A DNA stretch of 64,000 nucleotides from contig NC_059082.1 of assembly GCF_020497125.1 (NCBI RefSeq), positions 20,697,965 to 20,761,964 on the forward strand, read 5' to 3'. The notes under the pieces were generated by a model that did not search any database, was not told where the DNA came from, and saw only the letters and a program-made list of their open reading frames with translations. Position numbers and translations under genes: made by a program. Source of the stretch: Mauremys mutica (lineage: Eukaryota > Chordata > Testudines > Geoemydidae). Within the stretch, counting starts at the first letter, position 1. Each line of letters begins with the position of its first letter. Positions 1 to 10,340 of this stretch are shown piece after piece.

Positions 1-787
1 AACTGCCCCTCGACACTATCCCATCCTCAGAGTCCACGGTCACTGGTGGGGCAGTGGTGGCAGACCCACCGAGAATGGCATGCAGTGCCTCGTAGAAGCG
101 GCATGTCTGGGGCTGGGCTCCGGAGCGTCCGTTTGCCGCTTTGATTTTTTGGTAGCCTTGTCTCAGGTCCTTGATTTTCACGCGGCACTGCGTTGCATCC
201 CGGCTGTATCCTCTGAGTGCCATGGCTTTGGAGACCTTCTCGTAGGTCTTTGCATTCCGTTTTTTGGAGCGCAGCTCCGAAAGCACAGACTCATCGCCCC
301 ACACAGCGATCAGATCCAAGACTTCCCGGTCAGTCCATGCTGGGGCCCTCTTTCTACTCTGAGATTGCATGGACTCCTCTGCTGGAGAGCTCTGCATCGC
401 TGCCAGTGCTGCTGAGCTCGCCACGACGTCCACACAGGAAATGAGATTCAAACTGGCCAGACAGGAAAAGGAATTCAAATTTTCCCGGGGCTTTTCCTGT
501 ATGGCTGATCAGAACATCCGAGCTCGGACTGCTGTCCAGAGCGTCAACACAGTGGTGCACTGTGGGATAGCTCCCGGAGCTAGTAAGTTCGATTTGCATC
601 CACACCTAGCCTAATTCGACATAGCCATGTCGAATTTAGCGCTACTCCCCTCGTCGGGGTGGAGTACCGAATTCGAACTAAAGAGCCCTCTAGGTCGAAT
701 TAAATGGATTCCTGGTGTGGACGGGTGCACGGTTAATTCGAATTAACGCTGCTAAGTTCGAATTAAAGTCCTAGTGTGGACCAGGCC
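1..787 (-). mobile_element. PIF/Harbinger-type DNA transposon, 5' part, cut by window edge
   Basis: The right end reads tagtgtggaccaggcc and is followed by TAA at 788-790, matching the 3-bp TWA target preference of PIF/Harbinger elements. The miniature element at 45686-45981 ends in nearly the same terminus next to TAA. Between 600 and 787 are several AATTCGAATTAA-like subterminal palindromes. Reading leftward, the element enters a Myb/SANT-like frame at 397. The left end and the transposase lie outside the window, so autonomy cannot be judged. Confidence 0.8.
2..397 (-). CDS. Myb/SANT-like DNA-binding protein of a Harbinger element (partial)
   Basis: The frame starts with MQSSPAEES and stays open for 132 codons to the window edge. 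A trihelix Myb/SANT-like domain (Myb_DNA-bind_4 type) spans about residues 17-110. It begins with the tryptophan of APAWTDREVLDLI, has a second tryptophan in AVWGDES, and includes QCRVKIKDLRQGY and QTCRFYEALHAILGG. An acidic serine-rich linker follows. In PIF/Harbinger transposons this second ORF binds DNA and helps the transposase reach the nucleus and the terminal repeats. A second in-frame ATG lies at 370, and the upstream ATG at 397 was chosen as the longer start. No stop or frameshift is seen in the visible part, unlike the copy at 45505-47560, so this copy is younger or better kept. It is a transposon gene, though domesticated relatives exist. Confidence 0.8.
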   Translation of the reverse strand, partial: MQSSPAEESMQSQSRKRAPAWTDREVLDLIAVWGDESVLSELRSKKRNAKTYEKVSKAMALRGYSRDATQCRVKIKDLRQGYQKIKAANGRSGAQPQTCRFYEALHAILGGSATTAPPVTVDSEDGIVSRGS

Positions 788-790
788 TAA

Positions 791-1530
791 CTGACCAAAG
801 AGCTCTTTTGGTTTGGTAGAAATACATGAGCTGGATGAATCAGTAGATGCATCAATTCCATGTGCCTCACACCATGATTTTTTGGAGCCCTTGCCCCTTC
901 CACAAAATAAACACATTCTGAGATTTCAATTCCCAATCTACCATGAAGACATTTCTGAGATTGTGGGTATTTTAGACACAGGAAGGATTTCCTCCTCCCA
1001 TCCCCCAACCCAAAACGATCAGGGAAAACATCTGAACAAAGGTCACATGAAATCTTGATGTAAACTCTGACACAAAGAAGAGTACTTGAGCAGGGCCTTT
1101 TTTTTACTTGAGCAAAATTTAAAAAACAAAAACAAAATGGCAGTCAAGAACAAAGGGTAGCTACATGTGTGCTGGTCAAAAATTACAGTGACATAAAAAA
1201 ATAACTTTGCTAAAAGGAAGAGCCCCCCCCCCCCTTTTCCCCCCAAAATAAAGAGCGAACAAAGTAAGAATCAGTCTTCTCAGTAACACATTAAAATCCA
1301 GGAGTTAAAGTGCAGTGTAATACTGGTGGACGAGTCCCCACAGAGAAATTTTCCAGGACAAACATGGACAAACCCACATTTAAATCTTCCTTGAGCAGAG
1401 CGTATTGATCCAAAGATGGAAACTTTATGCAAATGTAAAAAACTGGGAATTGTTAAATTTGATAATCTAACCCAACCTCTCCTAACCTAACCTTCTAACC
1501 CAACTTCGCCGCTCACAGACCCTTATCAGA
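791..1530. other. No gene recognised; simple-sequence tracts
   Basis: Mostly unique-looking sequence. An 81-codon open frame at 813-1058 (+) resembles no family I know and has no splice context. A run of C followed by T and C is at 1224-1244. A short CCTAACCTAACC-like stretch lies at 1474-1512. Confidence 0.5.
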
Positions 1531-1660
1531 GGAAGGTAAGAATGGCCATACTCAGTCAAACCAAAGATCCATCTAGCCCAATAACCTGTTTTCCGACAGT
1601 GGCCATTGTCAGGTGCTTCAGAGGAAATGAAAAGAGCAGGTAGTCCCCTACATCTACTTC
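1531..1660 (-). mobile_element. L3/CR1-like LINE 3' end fragment
   Basis: The plus strand reads aagaatggccatactcagtc and then atccatctagcccaata. This is the reverse complement of the 3' tail seen at the end of the plus-strand L3-like LINE near 52440-52518. Only the tail is present, so it is a severely 5'-truncated LINE copy. Confidence 0.65.
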
Positions 1661-2277
1661 TATGTGAAGGTCTGTGTCATGAAGAGGGAGGAGATCCAAC
1701 AGGGAAAGCTAGACTCAGTCACCTGTGATTGTAGAGGTAAAGGTTTCTTTATTATTTAGTATATTAAAAGCATTGAAAGAAAATGAGTATCAACTCGCAC
1801 TGCCAGTATGTGTAGGAGGGAAAGGGCAGCCACTTTGTGAAGGTATTTGGATCTACTATCAGACCTTTGGCAGATTGAGATCAAGACTGCCAGGAAGGAA
1901 TAAAACCTGAAGATAGACTGTTCCTGTGATGAACAGAAAATTTACTCAACCTGGCCACTAGAACACTGGCTTTGCCAGCCAGGTAAATACTTCTGTCGCA
2001 CAGAGATATGCTATTGTGAAACACATACATAATTCTTACCTCATTCAACCCTGTTAATGGAGGTCTGCAGGGGACTATGCAAATAGAAACGCTGAGGTAT
2101 TTATTTCACTAGAATCACCTGATTATGAATTATTGGAAATATCTGCCCAGAAGAAAATTTAGAGCTCAATTACGCTCCCTGGGTCTGATTCTTTTCAGCC
2201 AGGCTTCAAACTGGTCTTTGATGAATTTTGCCTACAAAATGCAGCACCAACTTTTTTGCTATTGTAGGTGCAAATAC
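1661..2277. other. No feature recognised
   Basis: Unique-looking AT-rich sequence. A short open frame at 1725-1910 has no family resemblance. Confidence 0.4.
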
Positions 2278-2575
2278 TGGCAGCAAAAGTATTACTAGCC
2301 CCATTTCACAGAGGGGGAGTTGAAGAAGTGACAGATGAAAGCCAGAATGTTCAGGCAGGCTCAGCAGCTACAACTAGAGGCAGATTTTTCAAAGAGCTCA
2401 GCAGCCAGTAAGCCCCTCTGAGAACAATGGGAGCTACTAGGTTTTACGGTCAGATTTTCCAAAGAGGTCAGGTGACTTGTCCAAGGTCATACATACATAA
2501 AGGCTGTGGAGGAGATGGGAATTGAATCTAAATCTTCTGGACTCCAGTTCAGTGCCTTAACTCGAATGTGCAGGT
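2278..2575 (-). mobile_element. MIR (CORE-SINE) copy, apparently split by a palindromic element
   Basis: The segment around 2300-2345 (ccccatttcacagagg) and the segment 2465-2570 (ggtgacttgtccaaggtcat, then gggaattgaatctaa) are the two halves of an antisense MIR. Between them, about 2370-2462, lies a block bounded by cagatttttcaaag and cagattttccaaag, related to the inverted-repeat element at 62570-62690. The split is inferred from MIR halves separated by foreign sequence. No target duplication was resolved. Confidence 0.6.
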
Positions 2576-4010
2576 ACTAAAATACAAGGATAGTTGTCTG
2601 TTGGTACAAACTTTCACCTGTAAAAAGGAAGCTGGCCTGGGTGAAAATCCTCACTGGCTAGTTCACAGCAAATAAAGGGCTGGCTCTGCAAAAAGCAAGA
2701 AGTTGCCCCAAATCTTTAGCTGCCTATTTGTGGCGAATTCCTGTCATTCTTCAATGAGAATGCCACCTTTCAATTCTTGATTGGTGGAATCCAATACCAT
2801 TTCCCTTAAAACATGAGCCTGGCTTCAAACAATCACACTTAATAGGGAAAAGATCAGTGTTCCTTATTCATTCATCTACCCAAAACTTTGTCAATTTATG
2901 TGTGACATTCCATTAATCACTGTTGCATGTTTCTGCCATGTAAAAGGAAATGAGGGAAGGGAAAATGAGCCAGCTGCAGAGAAGCAATAATTAAATAAAA
3001 TAGATTAAAACCAAACTGACAGTTTTTCCCCTCTAAAAATCATAGCCAAATTACTTTATACTACCAATATTTCATAAATTACCAAGCACAGACTGGGATA
3101 TCGGGGGGCGGGGGGCAGGGAAATGCAAAGAGCACTTCGGGCCAGGTTAGAAAGAAACAAACCTAGCTACTAATCAGAAATGTCCTCTAGGAGGGAAAAA
3201 TGAAACTGAGTAATAAATTAAACTTGGGGGTTAAAAAAGCTACCGTAATGAAAAATATTAAATAAGGCTTTGTCAAACTTTGCCATTTTCTTTCTGCACT
3301 TAGCACAGAACAAAGCCAGGTGTTATGAGGGCAGCAAAGGGATTTCTTTGGGAGAAATGGTGTGTCTTTGAAGTGGGGCACCATATTACCAGATTACTGC
3401 CACTTCAATACTAGATTCTAGTTTGGCAAAGTCATCAGGGGTTTTTTTTGTTTGGTTTTTTTTTACTATCCCCTGAGGTTTGGAGACTCACTTCTGTATA
3501 AATCTGGAATTTGCCTGCTGGTTCAAAGTTTGAGAAGCACCAAGATTTGAAAATAAGGGTGCCCTGAGAAACTAACACGAACATATGACTATACCTGTGA
3601 GTAAAAATAGGTATGTGCATGCCATTGAGTGCAGAGGTGCTTTTCTGCAGTCCTGATGCATGCTAGTATGCTTTTGAGGGTGCACCTTTTGAAAAGAGCT
3701 TTAAACTTGTTCATTCCAATAACAGTGCAAATATAAAGGTCTGCTCCAGGTCCAATTCTCCTCTGTCGCTGCTGGCTCACGCATGCTCACCAAGTTTCCT
3801 GAGCTCCACAACTGTGAATGCTGCTCCCCATTCCAAAGAAGAATGGACACTCTTTCTAGAAGTCTGAGTATGCCTGACGCAGCATTCTGCAGCCACTTCT
3901 GTGGCACTTTAGTATGGTACTCATGCTCTTGACAATGGTATTGAGGGGACGTGCTGAACATATTCCTGGATGGCCTTTTGGGGATGAGTTTTTGTGTGGA
4001 AGACAATGAG
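2576..4010. other. No gene recognised
   Basis: AT-rich unique-looking sequence. A G-rich run is at 3102-3119 and a T-rich run near 3438-3465. Minus-strand open frames at 3589-4036 show no recognisable domain. Confidence 0.4.
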
Positions 4011-4076
4011 TGAAATCCTGGCCCCAGTGAAGTCAATGGTACTTTTGCCAGATTTCAGTGGGGCCAGGATTTCTCA
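4011..4076. repeat. Palindromic interspersed repeat (gaagtcaatgg family)
   Basis: The arm at 4012-4031 (gaaatcctggccccagtgaa) is the reverse complement of 4054-4073 with one mismatch in 20. The spacer contains agtcaatgg. Related inverted repeats are at 36381-36446, 40647-40722 and 62570-62690. Short palindromes like this are typical of old amniote miniature DNA elements. The family name is not known to me. Confidence 0.7.
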
Positions 4077-4539
4077 CTATATATTCTGTCTATGGGTGAT
4101 AAATGGCCCCTGGTGAGATGGCAGAAGGGCTTGAAAAGCCAAAGTAGCAGGATGCAGGGGAGAAGCGGTGCAGCTCACTCCCAAGGAGTAAGGTGGGTTT
4201 TTTGTTTGGGGTTGTTGGGTTTTTTTGTTGCCGTCTATGGCAGGCCATCCTTCTCAGGGACTTTGGAAACTTTTTACTAGATCCAGGTCCTAACAGATAA
4301 AGCCAAACATGCTAAAGTTAAACCTGATTCTATGTTGCTCAGCACCTTGTGCAGTAGTTATCTATACCTGGGTGAAGTGGGTATTCCGTGTTACTAAATC
4401 AGAATAGTAGCGTTTTATACCCCCTGTGGCAAGTGTAAATGTCTAACAAGGTCCAGGCTAATGGTGAATCAGGCCCAACATATCGGTAGATGAACTTTGA
4501 AAATACTGTATTCTCTATATTCCAAGTTAAAAGACAAAA
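4077..4539. other. No feature recognised
   Basis: Unique-looking sequence containing a T/G-rich stretch at 4195-4230. No coding or repeat signature seen. Confidence 0.4.
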
Positions 4540-4765
4540 ACAGTATAGTCTAGTGGCCTGAGCACAGGACTAGGGGGCAGGAATTCCTGAGTTCTAATCC
4601 TGGGTGTGATACTGTGTTGTTGTGGCCTTGGTTAATCTCTCACAGTCTCTATTTCCTGTTTTGTGAAATGGAGGTGATAATGTTTACTTCCCATACCACA
4701 GGAGCAGTGTAAATATTCAGTAGTTTTTATGCAAGGCTCTTTAAATGTACACATATTTTACAATC
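4540..4765 (+). mobile_element. MIR (CORE-SINE) copy
   Basis: The tRNA-like head reads tagtggcctgagcacaggac, followed by gagttctaatcctggg (B-box region). The conserved MIR core then follows with ggccttggttaatctctcac and gtgaaatggaggtgataatg. The tail near 4720-4760 fades out. Confidence 0.7.
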
Positions 4766-4784
4766 AAGGGGCCAAATTTTGATC

Positions 4785-5045
4785 TTAGGCCTAGTCTGAA
4801 CACAGATTTGTGTACTGGAATGACTATGTCTCCTGGGGAGGTGGGCGGGGTGATTTCCCCTCCCCAATAAAGTTATACCAGTACAAAGAAATCTCATTCA
4901 AGGCACCAAGTTGTCATACAGGAAGGGGAATCAGTGATACCAATATAAGGCATCTTTTTACTAGTATAAGTTTGCCCACACAAAGGGCGGGGAGTTGTAC
5001 TGATTTAAATATACTGGTATAGTTACTGAAGGTAGACAAAAGTTG
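4785..5045. mobile_element. Harbinger-like miniature element (MITE), degraded
   Basis: It begins aggcctagtctgaacacag and ends gaaggtagacaaaagttgg, degenerate forms of the (t)ggtctacact termini of the window's Harbinger elements. The interior has repeated motifs of the type tactagtataa / ataccagtac. No coding capacity. Boundaries are approximate. Confidence 0.55.
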
Positions 5046-5768
5046 GTTTCTTTCACGGAATTTCTCTCATGTATGTTCCTTTTAACATGGATTGACTTCA
5101 GTGATTCTGCATGCATGTTACTGAGGGCAACATTTGGCACAGGGTGTTTATTCTACATTTAAGTCTCACACGTTGGCTGTGCCATGGTAAATCCATATTT
5201 AAAAGCTTGATAACGTTAGCCCATTTTGGCTAATTATCAAATAAAGAGTAGAGAAGGAGAATATTCTGGCCTTACAATACGAAGTCACATACTTACACTA
5301 TTCTTGCGGCCCTTGAGCTTACTTGAAGACTGCGTAGAATTAAACACATCAGTCATAAAATGAACTGAAGAAAATGTGTTTATGGATCATATAAATGCAC
5401 ACTTTTGATATGATGGCTCCTCCATTTTATCCTGCAATATACACACATTCATACTTTTTTATGGGGACAATTTTTATAAAATTTCTGGAGAAATTTAGTA
5501 TTTGGAGCCATGATACTAACTGATTCTGAAACAGCAAATAGAAGATCTGTCTCTTTAAGATATTGCCTGACTTGTTTAAAGATGGCTGCATCAAATCTTC
5601 TTGAGCTATGTCAAAGTAAAAAATTGTTTAATATTAAAGTGATGAAACCATGTACTGAATATCACAAGTTTGATCTTAATTGGCTTATAGTACTGTTAGT
5701 TACACTTCAGTAACATTACAGAGAGAGCACACCTCCCTCTAGAAGAAATGACAGAATGCTTGCTAAAT
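5046..5768. other. No gene recognised
   Basis: AT-rich unique-looking sequence. The 67-codon frame at 5510-5713 shows no family resemblance. Confidence 0.4.
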
Positions 5769-5776
5769 GGCTAGGG

Positions 5777-6199
5777 CAGTGGTTCTCAACCAAGGATACG
5801 CATACCCCTTGGGGAATACAGAAGTCTTTCAGGGAGTACTCAACTCATCCGGATATTTGCCTACTTTTGCAACAGACTACGTAAAAAGCCTGTTTGGCAA
5901 GGTCAGAACTAAAATTTCATACAGACAAGGACTTGTTTATACTGCTGTATACAGTATACACTGAAATGTAAGTACAATATTTATATTCCAATTGATTTAT
6001 TTTGTAATTATATGGTAAAAATGAGAGAGCAGTTTTTCAGTAATATATTCAGTAATAATTTTCAGTGCTGTGACTCTTTTGTCTTTTTATGTCCGATTTT
6101 GTAAGCAAGTAGTTTTTAAGCGAGGTGAAACGTGGGGTACAAAAGACACATCTGATTCCTGAAAGGGGTACAGTAGTCTGGAAAGGTTGAGAGCCACTG
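5777..6199. mobile_element. hAT-type miniature DNA transposon with exact 8-bp TSD
   Basis: The 423-bp element has terminal inverted repeats CAGTGGTTCTCAACC and GGTTGAGAGCCACTG, a perfect 15-bp match. It is flanked by identical 8-bp target duplications ggctaggg at 5769-5776 and 6200-6207. These termini and the 8-bp duplication are diagnostic of the hAT superfamily. It has no transposase and so was moved in trans. The perfect TSD means both ends are intact. Confidence 0.93.
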
Positions 6200-6207
6200 G
6201 GCTAGGG

Positions 6208-8014
6208 TGACTTATAGTTATGCAAAAGTTCAGTGGTTGATTAGACACACTGAGGACTGAACTCTCTTGTGATCAAAAATTTACTCAAACAAGGCAGTTT
6301 CAGCACAAAATGAAATAAGATTAGACCAACACATACGTGATCCCTTCAATTATCGTTCTTTATGCTGGTTTTTGATTTGTTACTCCATTTTCTGTCCTTT
6401 GCCAGGGCATTACACATGTTCTACAGTTGAAAGCAAACTTTGTTTTGAAGCTGTATCTGCTGCCAGAGCTGTTCTCTATGTTATATAGCTCCTGTGGGAC
6501 TTACTCCCTTTGACAGTTTGCCAGACCCTGAGCTTGGTGACAAAGTGCAAGGTACACTTGCTTATGCAGTATTCTGATTAACCATCTTAACAGACCTACA
6601 TTTTACTAATGCAAACTGCTTGCCTTGGACTGGGACTGCTCTATGATATGATGAATGTATTGGTTACAGCACTCAAGCAGTATGGTATGAAAGTGAAGAG
6701 CGGATTTTGGTGTGTAGCTGCTTTGTTTTGCCAGCCCTGGAGATGTAGGTCTTCCATTTATTCCCAGAACAGGTGCAGCACAGACAGCAATAATGAAAGT
6801 TTTTACTTAGTGCTCTGGTCCAGTCCTGCAGGGACCAATCCTACCAGCAAGATAATAGTTTAGGGTCCATCAATACTCAGGTATTTTTCTTTTTTCTGTT
6901 TTTTTCTCAGCTCATGAACCTGTGTTTCATGAGACCCATTAAGAGTTAACTTCCATGTTCCTGTGATTTTTAAATGGATGTCAAAGTTGCCCAGTGTGTT
7001 CCATGGGTGCCTGCCTTTGGGTGTGCAGTTTCTTTGAGACTGAAATCTAAAGAGTTTCCATGCTCTCTAATAATGATGCAAATATTTATATGATTAGATA
7101 TAGGCTTTAATATAGACTTAGAAACAAACAAAAAGACTGAAGCCAAAGTGAACTGATGCCTTTCATGGCTGGAGACTTAACTTTCAAATGTGGATGGGAG
7201 TCACAAGTGAAATAAATAACTGTTTTTATACAAGACCTATAGTGCTTGATTTTATATTGCAACACCACCACTCATTTCAGCATGGTTAGTAGTCCTTGAT
7301 AGGGAGAGCTATGGGACACTATAAACCAGTGCGTGCAAGTGAGGATATAATGTAGATCTAAGGTGCAATTTATTCAGCTACATAAGCATCAGTTTCTCTC
7401 TTTCGTGAGCACTACCATCTTTCAACGATGGAGAAAATGGCCCCTCCCTAGGACTCCTACCCAAAGCATCAGCACTGTCCACTAGCACCTCGGGCCAGCA
7501 CATGAGGGACGAGAGAGTGAGGGTTGGGTATGCCTGCAGGAGAAGGGGGCTGAGATGTTCTGAAATGGAAAGGAGGGTATTTGAAGAGGCCCTTAGTGCC
7601 CTCGAGAGCAGGATGCTGAGGAGTGAGAGAATTGCACTGTGGAGGGGGCATATCTGTTGTCTAACAGCCACTGGCCCAGACAATGTAGTGCTGAATCTTG
7701 CTTCATGAAGAATATCCTCCTCCACACCTCCTCCCCATCCCAAACCTCTTGCCTTGTATTGTTGACCCTGGTTGCGGGGTGGTGCTGATGGAAGATACTG
7801 CAGCTGCTGGATGTCAGTGCAAGGTCGTGGTGTGGCTGCTGGCTAGAAGGGTGCAGGTCGGGAATGCTGCTTTGTGGGGGAGAGAGGGCTCACAGGAGTG
7901 CCAGCACTTCAAAGAGGAAGTAAATGGCTGGTAGAAAAGGTGAAGGGAAAGAGAAGAGTCACATATGGCAACAAACAGATCACAGCCTCCTAAGCACCTT
8001 GGGAGCAGGGTTAC
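6208..8014. other. No gene recognised
   Basis: Unique-looking sequence. 7378-7935 is somewhat GC-richer and holds overlapping open frames of up to 121 codons on both strands, none with a recognisable domain. I regard these as chance frames. Confidence 0.4.
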
Positions 8015-8027
8015 TAGTATACACATT

Positions 8028-8121
8028 AAAGAATCCTGTGGCACCTTATAGTCTATAAGGTGCCACAGGATTCTTTGCTGCCTCTACAGAACCAGACTAA
8101 CACGGCTACCCCTCTGATACT
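8028..8121 (+). mobile_element. Penelope-like terminal fragment in head-to-head form with 13-bp TSD
   Basis: A perfect palindrome spans 8028-8076: 24-bp arms around a single T, with the left arm starting aaagaatcctgtggcacc. The right arm continues into accagactaacacggctacccctctgatact. The whole insert is flanked by 13-bp direct repeats tagtatacacatt at 8015-8027 and 8122-8134. Retrotransposition is shown by the variable-length TSD. The inverted 5' copy of the tail is typical of Penelope-like insertions. Assignment to that family is inference. The 3' motif ggctacccctctga recurs at 18297-18313. Confidence 0.7.
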
Positions 8122-8134
8122 TAGTATACACATT

Positions 8135-9235
8135 GAAGGCTGAATTTTTAGCCAGCCTCAAATTTTGCCCACACACTTGATTTAGCCTGTAAAAATGGGT
8201 GAACAACTGTTTTGAATATATGTTGGCCTCCTCTATGGACTAATCTAGTAGTTGGTCACTAAACTGACCCACTGGGATATGCAAAACATGTGCTCTGCCA
8301 CTTTTGTCAGACCAATCAACTGCATGTGCAAATGCAGGCGTGAAAAAGTATACAAAGCTGGAGCTCAAACTTAACTCTTAATATTATCTTGTTGAGTGTT
8401 AAAGATTAACTACAACAGGGAAAGAATGTTGTACGGAATGTTTCTCTTGTGCTAGAGAAGAGAATGCACTGTGAATTATATTCTTCTCTCTCATGGGTTA
8501 TTTAAACTTTTGTGTAATTGTTTACCCTGTTGCTTTTATTTACTCTATGACATCAAAAAGTATTAATTTACCATGTGACATTTCATATTTAGCATTTGAG
8601 ACACAGTGCATCGAAATCTGGTGAAGGCAAACCAATTTTATAACATGTACTGTGCAACTGTTTTGCAGCATTGCCCTCAAGTGTAAAGTCTCTTACATTT
8701 TTTAAATTGTCTAATCAAATGCAGACTCTGTTCCAGTCACGCTAGATTTTCACATAATGGCAGATATTTCTTTTTAGCCTAACACTGAACACTTGGATCA
8801 CATTATTACGTTTGCTACTTTTGTTGTTTGTGAGTGTATATTTGCAAATGTATCATATACATGCACATGCACACACTCTGCGAGAGAGGGGAATTCATTA
8901 TTGTGCTGTGACCCACGGGGGGGGGGAGGGGTGATATGATATTCCTGGTGCAAAAGGCCATCTGCGGGAGCTGCAAAGCTGGCTCTACTCCCCACCCTAA
9001 TAGGCGGCACCTGCAGTGGGAGTGGGTGGGGTTTCGGAGACTGAAGGAGGAATGGTAGATGTTCTTGCACCACTGTCATGTCTCTTTGCAACAGGGGCAC
9101 AATTTAGGACAGCTGTAGCCTGTACATGGGGCCAGCGTGCACCAGCTGCCAGGTTCTTATATCTATCGCCCACATCATTGTAGTATCTGAGCATCTCCAA
9201 ATCTTAAAGGTATGTATCCTCACAACATATTGTGC
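8135..9235. other. No gene recognised
   Basis: AT-rich to 8870, then a G-rich run near 8918-8930 and a GC-richer stretch to 9200. Open frames here have no recognisable domains. Confidence 0.4.
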
Positions 9236-9860
9236 GGTGTAGCAGGGTGGTCACCCGCTCCTGCCTGGGAAGGGTTAGAGCCAGCCCTGCAGAGGGCTGG
9301 GGCTGTGGAAGGAAAGAGCTGGGTTGATTGGGGGAAGCAGCTGCAGCTGGGCCACGCCCCAATCAGAGCCCAGCTGGCCCTATAAAGAGGCTGGGAGCCA
9401 GAGGGAGAAGGGCCTGACTGCAGGGAGCTAGACAAGAGACCTAGAGTGGAGCAGGGCTGGGGAAAGGCAGAGGAGCTGGGGAGCTCCAGCCTGGAAAGCC
9501 CCAGGCTATGGCCTAGCATGAGGCCAAGAGGTACTGGGTGTTGCAGGGGGCAGCCCAGGGGTAGGCAAAGGCAGCACGTCCAAACCCCTTTGCCTATGAT
9601 GAGTGGCTGATACTGCAGTCTGCCCCAGTGAACAGGGGCTAGAGGGAGACTGGGCAGTAGCCAATATTGAGGCAAAAGGGGGGGATAGTGGGGTGGGGGT
9701 TCCCCTGGGAAGGGGAGATCCAGTTAAAGGGGCACTGGGATCCTGGGAGGGACATGGGGGGGCCCAGTAGCTGGAAGGCGGATCACTGGCCTGCAGAGGG
9801 CGCTCTGGGCTGGAATGAGCTAATTCCCAGGATAACCAGTAGGAGGCGCTGGCCCATCTA
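9236..9860 (+). mobile_element. LTR-like repeat with TATA box (unclassified)
   Basis: A GC-rich block that begins tgtagcagggtggtcaccc. It carries a good TATA box, tataaag, at 9381-9387, after gccacgccccaatcagagcc (GC-box and CCAAT-like motifs). This order of CCAAT, TATA and a downstream GC-rich leader is typical of retroelement LTR promoters. I recall similar blocks as repeats in reptile genomes, but no CA-ending 3' edge or target duplication was found. It could instead be a GC-rich unique segment. The 151-codon antisense frame over it is not credible as a gene. Confidence 0.4.
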
Positions 9861-9871
9861 CATGCGGTAAG

Positions 9872-10013
9872 GAGAAACTTATACCCATTGGGAAACTGAG
9901 GTGCAGAGAGGATAATTGATTAGCGCAAGGTCACACTGGAAGCCTGTAGCAGAAAAGGGAATTGAATCTAGGTATTCTAAGTTCCCAGCTAGCACCCTGA
10001 CCACTATACCATC
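9872..10013 (-). mobile_element. MIR (CORE-SINE) copy
   Basis: The sequence gggaaactgaggtgcagagagg, then gcgcaaggtcacactggaag, gggaattgaatctagg and ccctgaccactatacc, is a clear antisense MIR. It runs from core to the tRNA-like head. Confidence 0.8.
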
Positions 10014-10250
10014 CTTCCTCCCATAATTGCTCCCAGCGGACCGTGAACAGGGGGGCACAGAGCACTGGCCTCAGCCGTTGTGTTACAAATAGCACCAGCA
10101 CAGAGATGAATTTGGGCCTGTGTGAATGAACAAGTACATATGACCCAAACAAAATACACGTGTGCATGTGTATATATCTATCTCTACAACTGCATGAAAC
10201 AACTATATGTATGCTGCAAAATATGAAATAAATATATGGTCGTAGTTTTT

Positions 10251-10340
10251 CCATTCCAGGCCACTGCTCTATCAAGTCCAGTATCCTGTCTTTGGCAGGG
10301 AGCAAAGCCTGATGCTTCAGGGAAAGGAAAACACCATCCA
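10251..10340 (-). mobile_element. L3/CR1-like LINE 3' end fragment
   Basis: It contains gtccagtatcctgtctttgg and agcctgatgcttcaggg, degenerate antisense forms of the L3-like tail also seen at 1531-1660. Confidence 0.5.

Noticed and set aside
7378..7935. Open frames of 121 and 78 codons
   Set aside because: Competing frames on both strands, no domain, no splice or promoter context.
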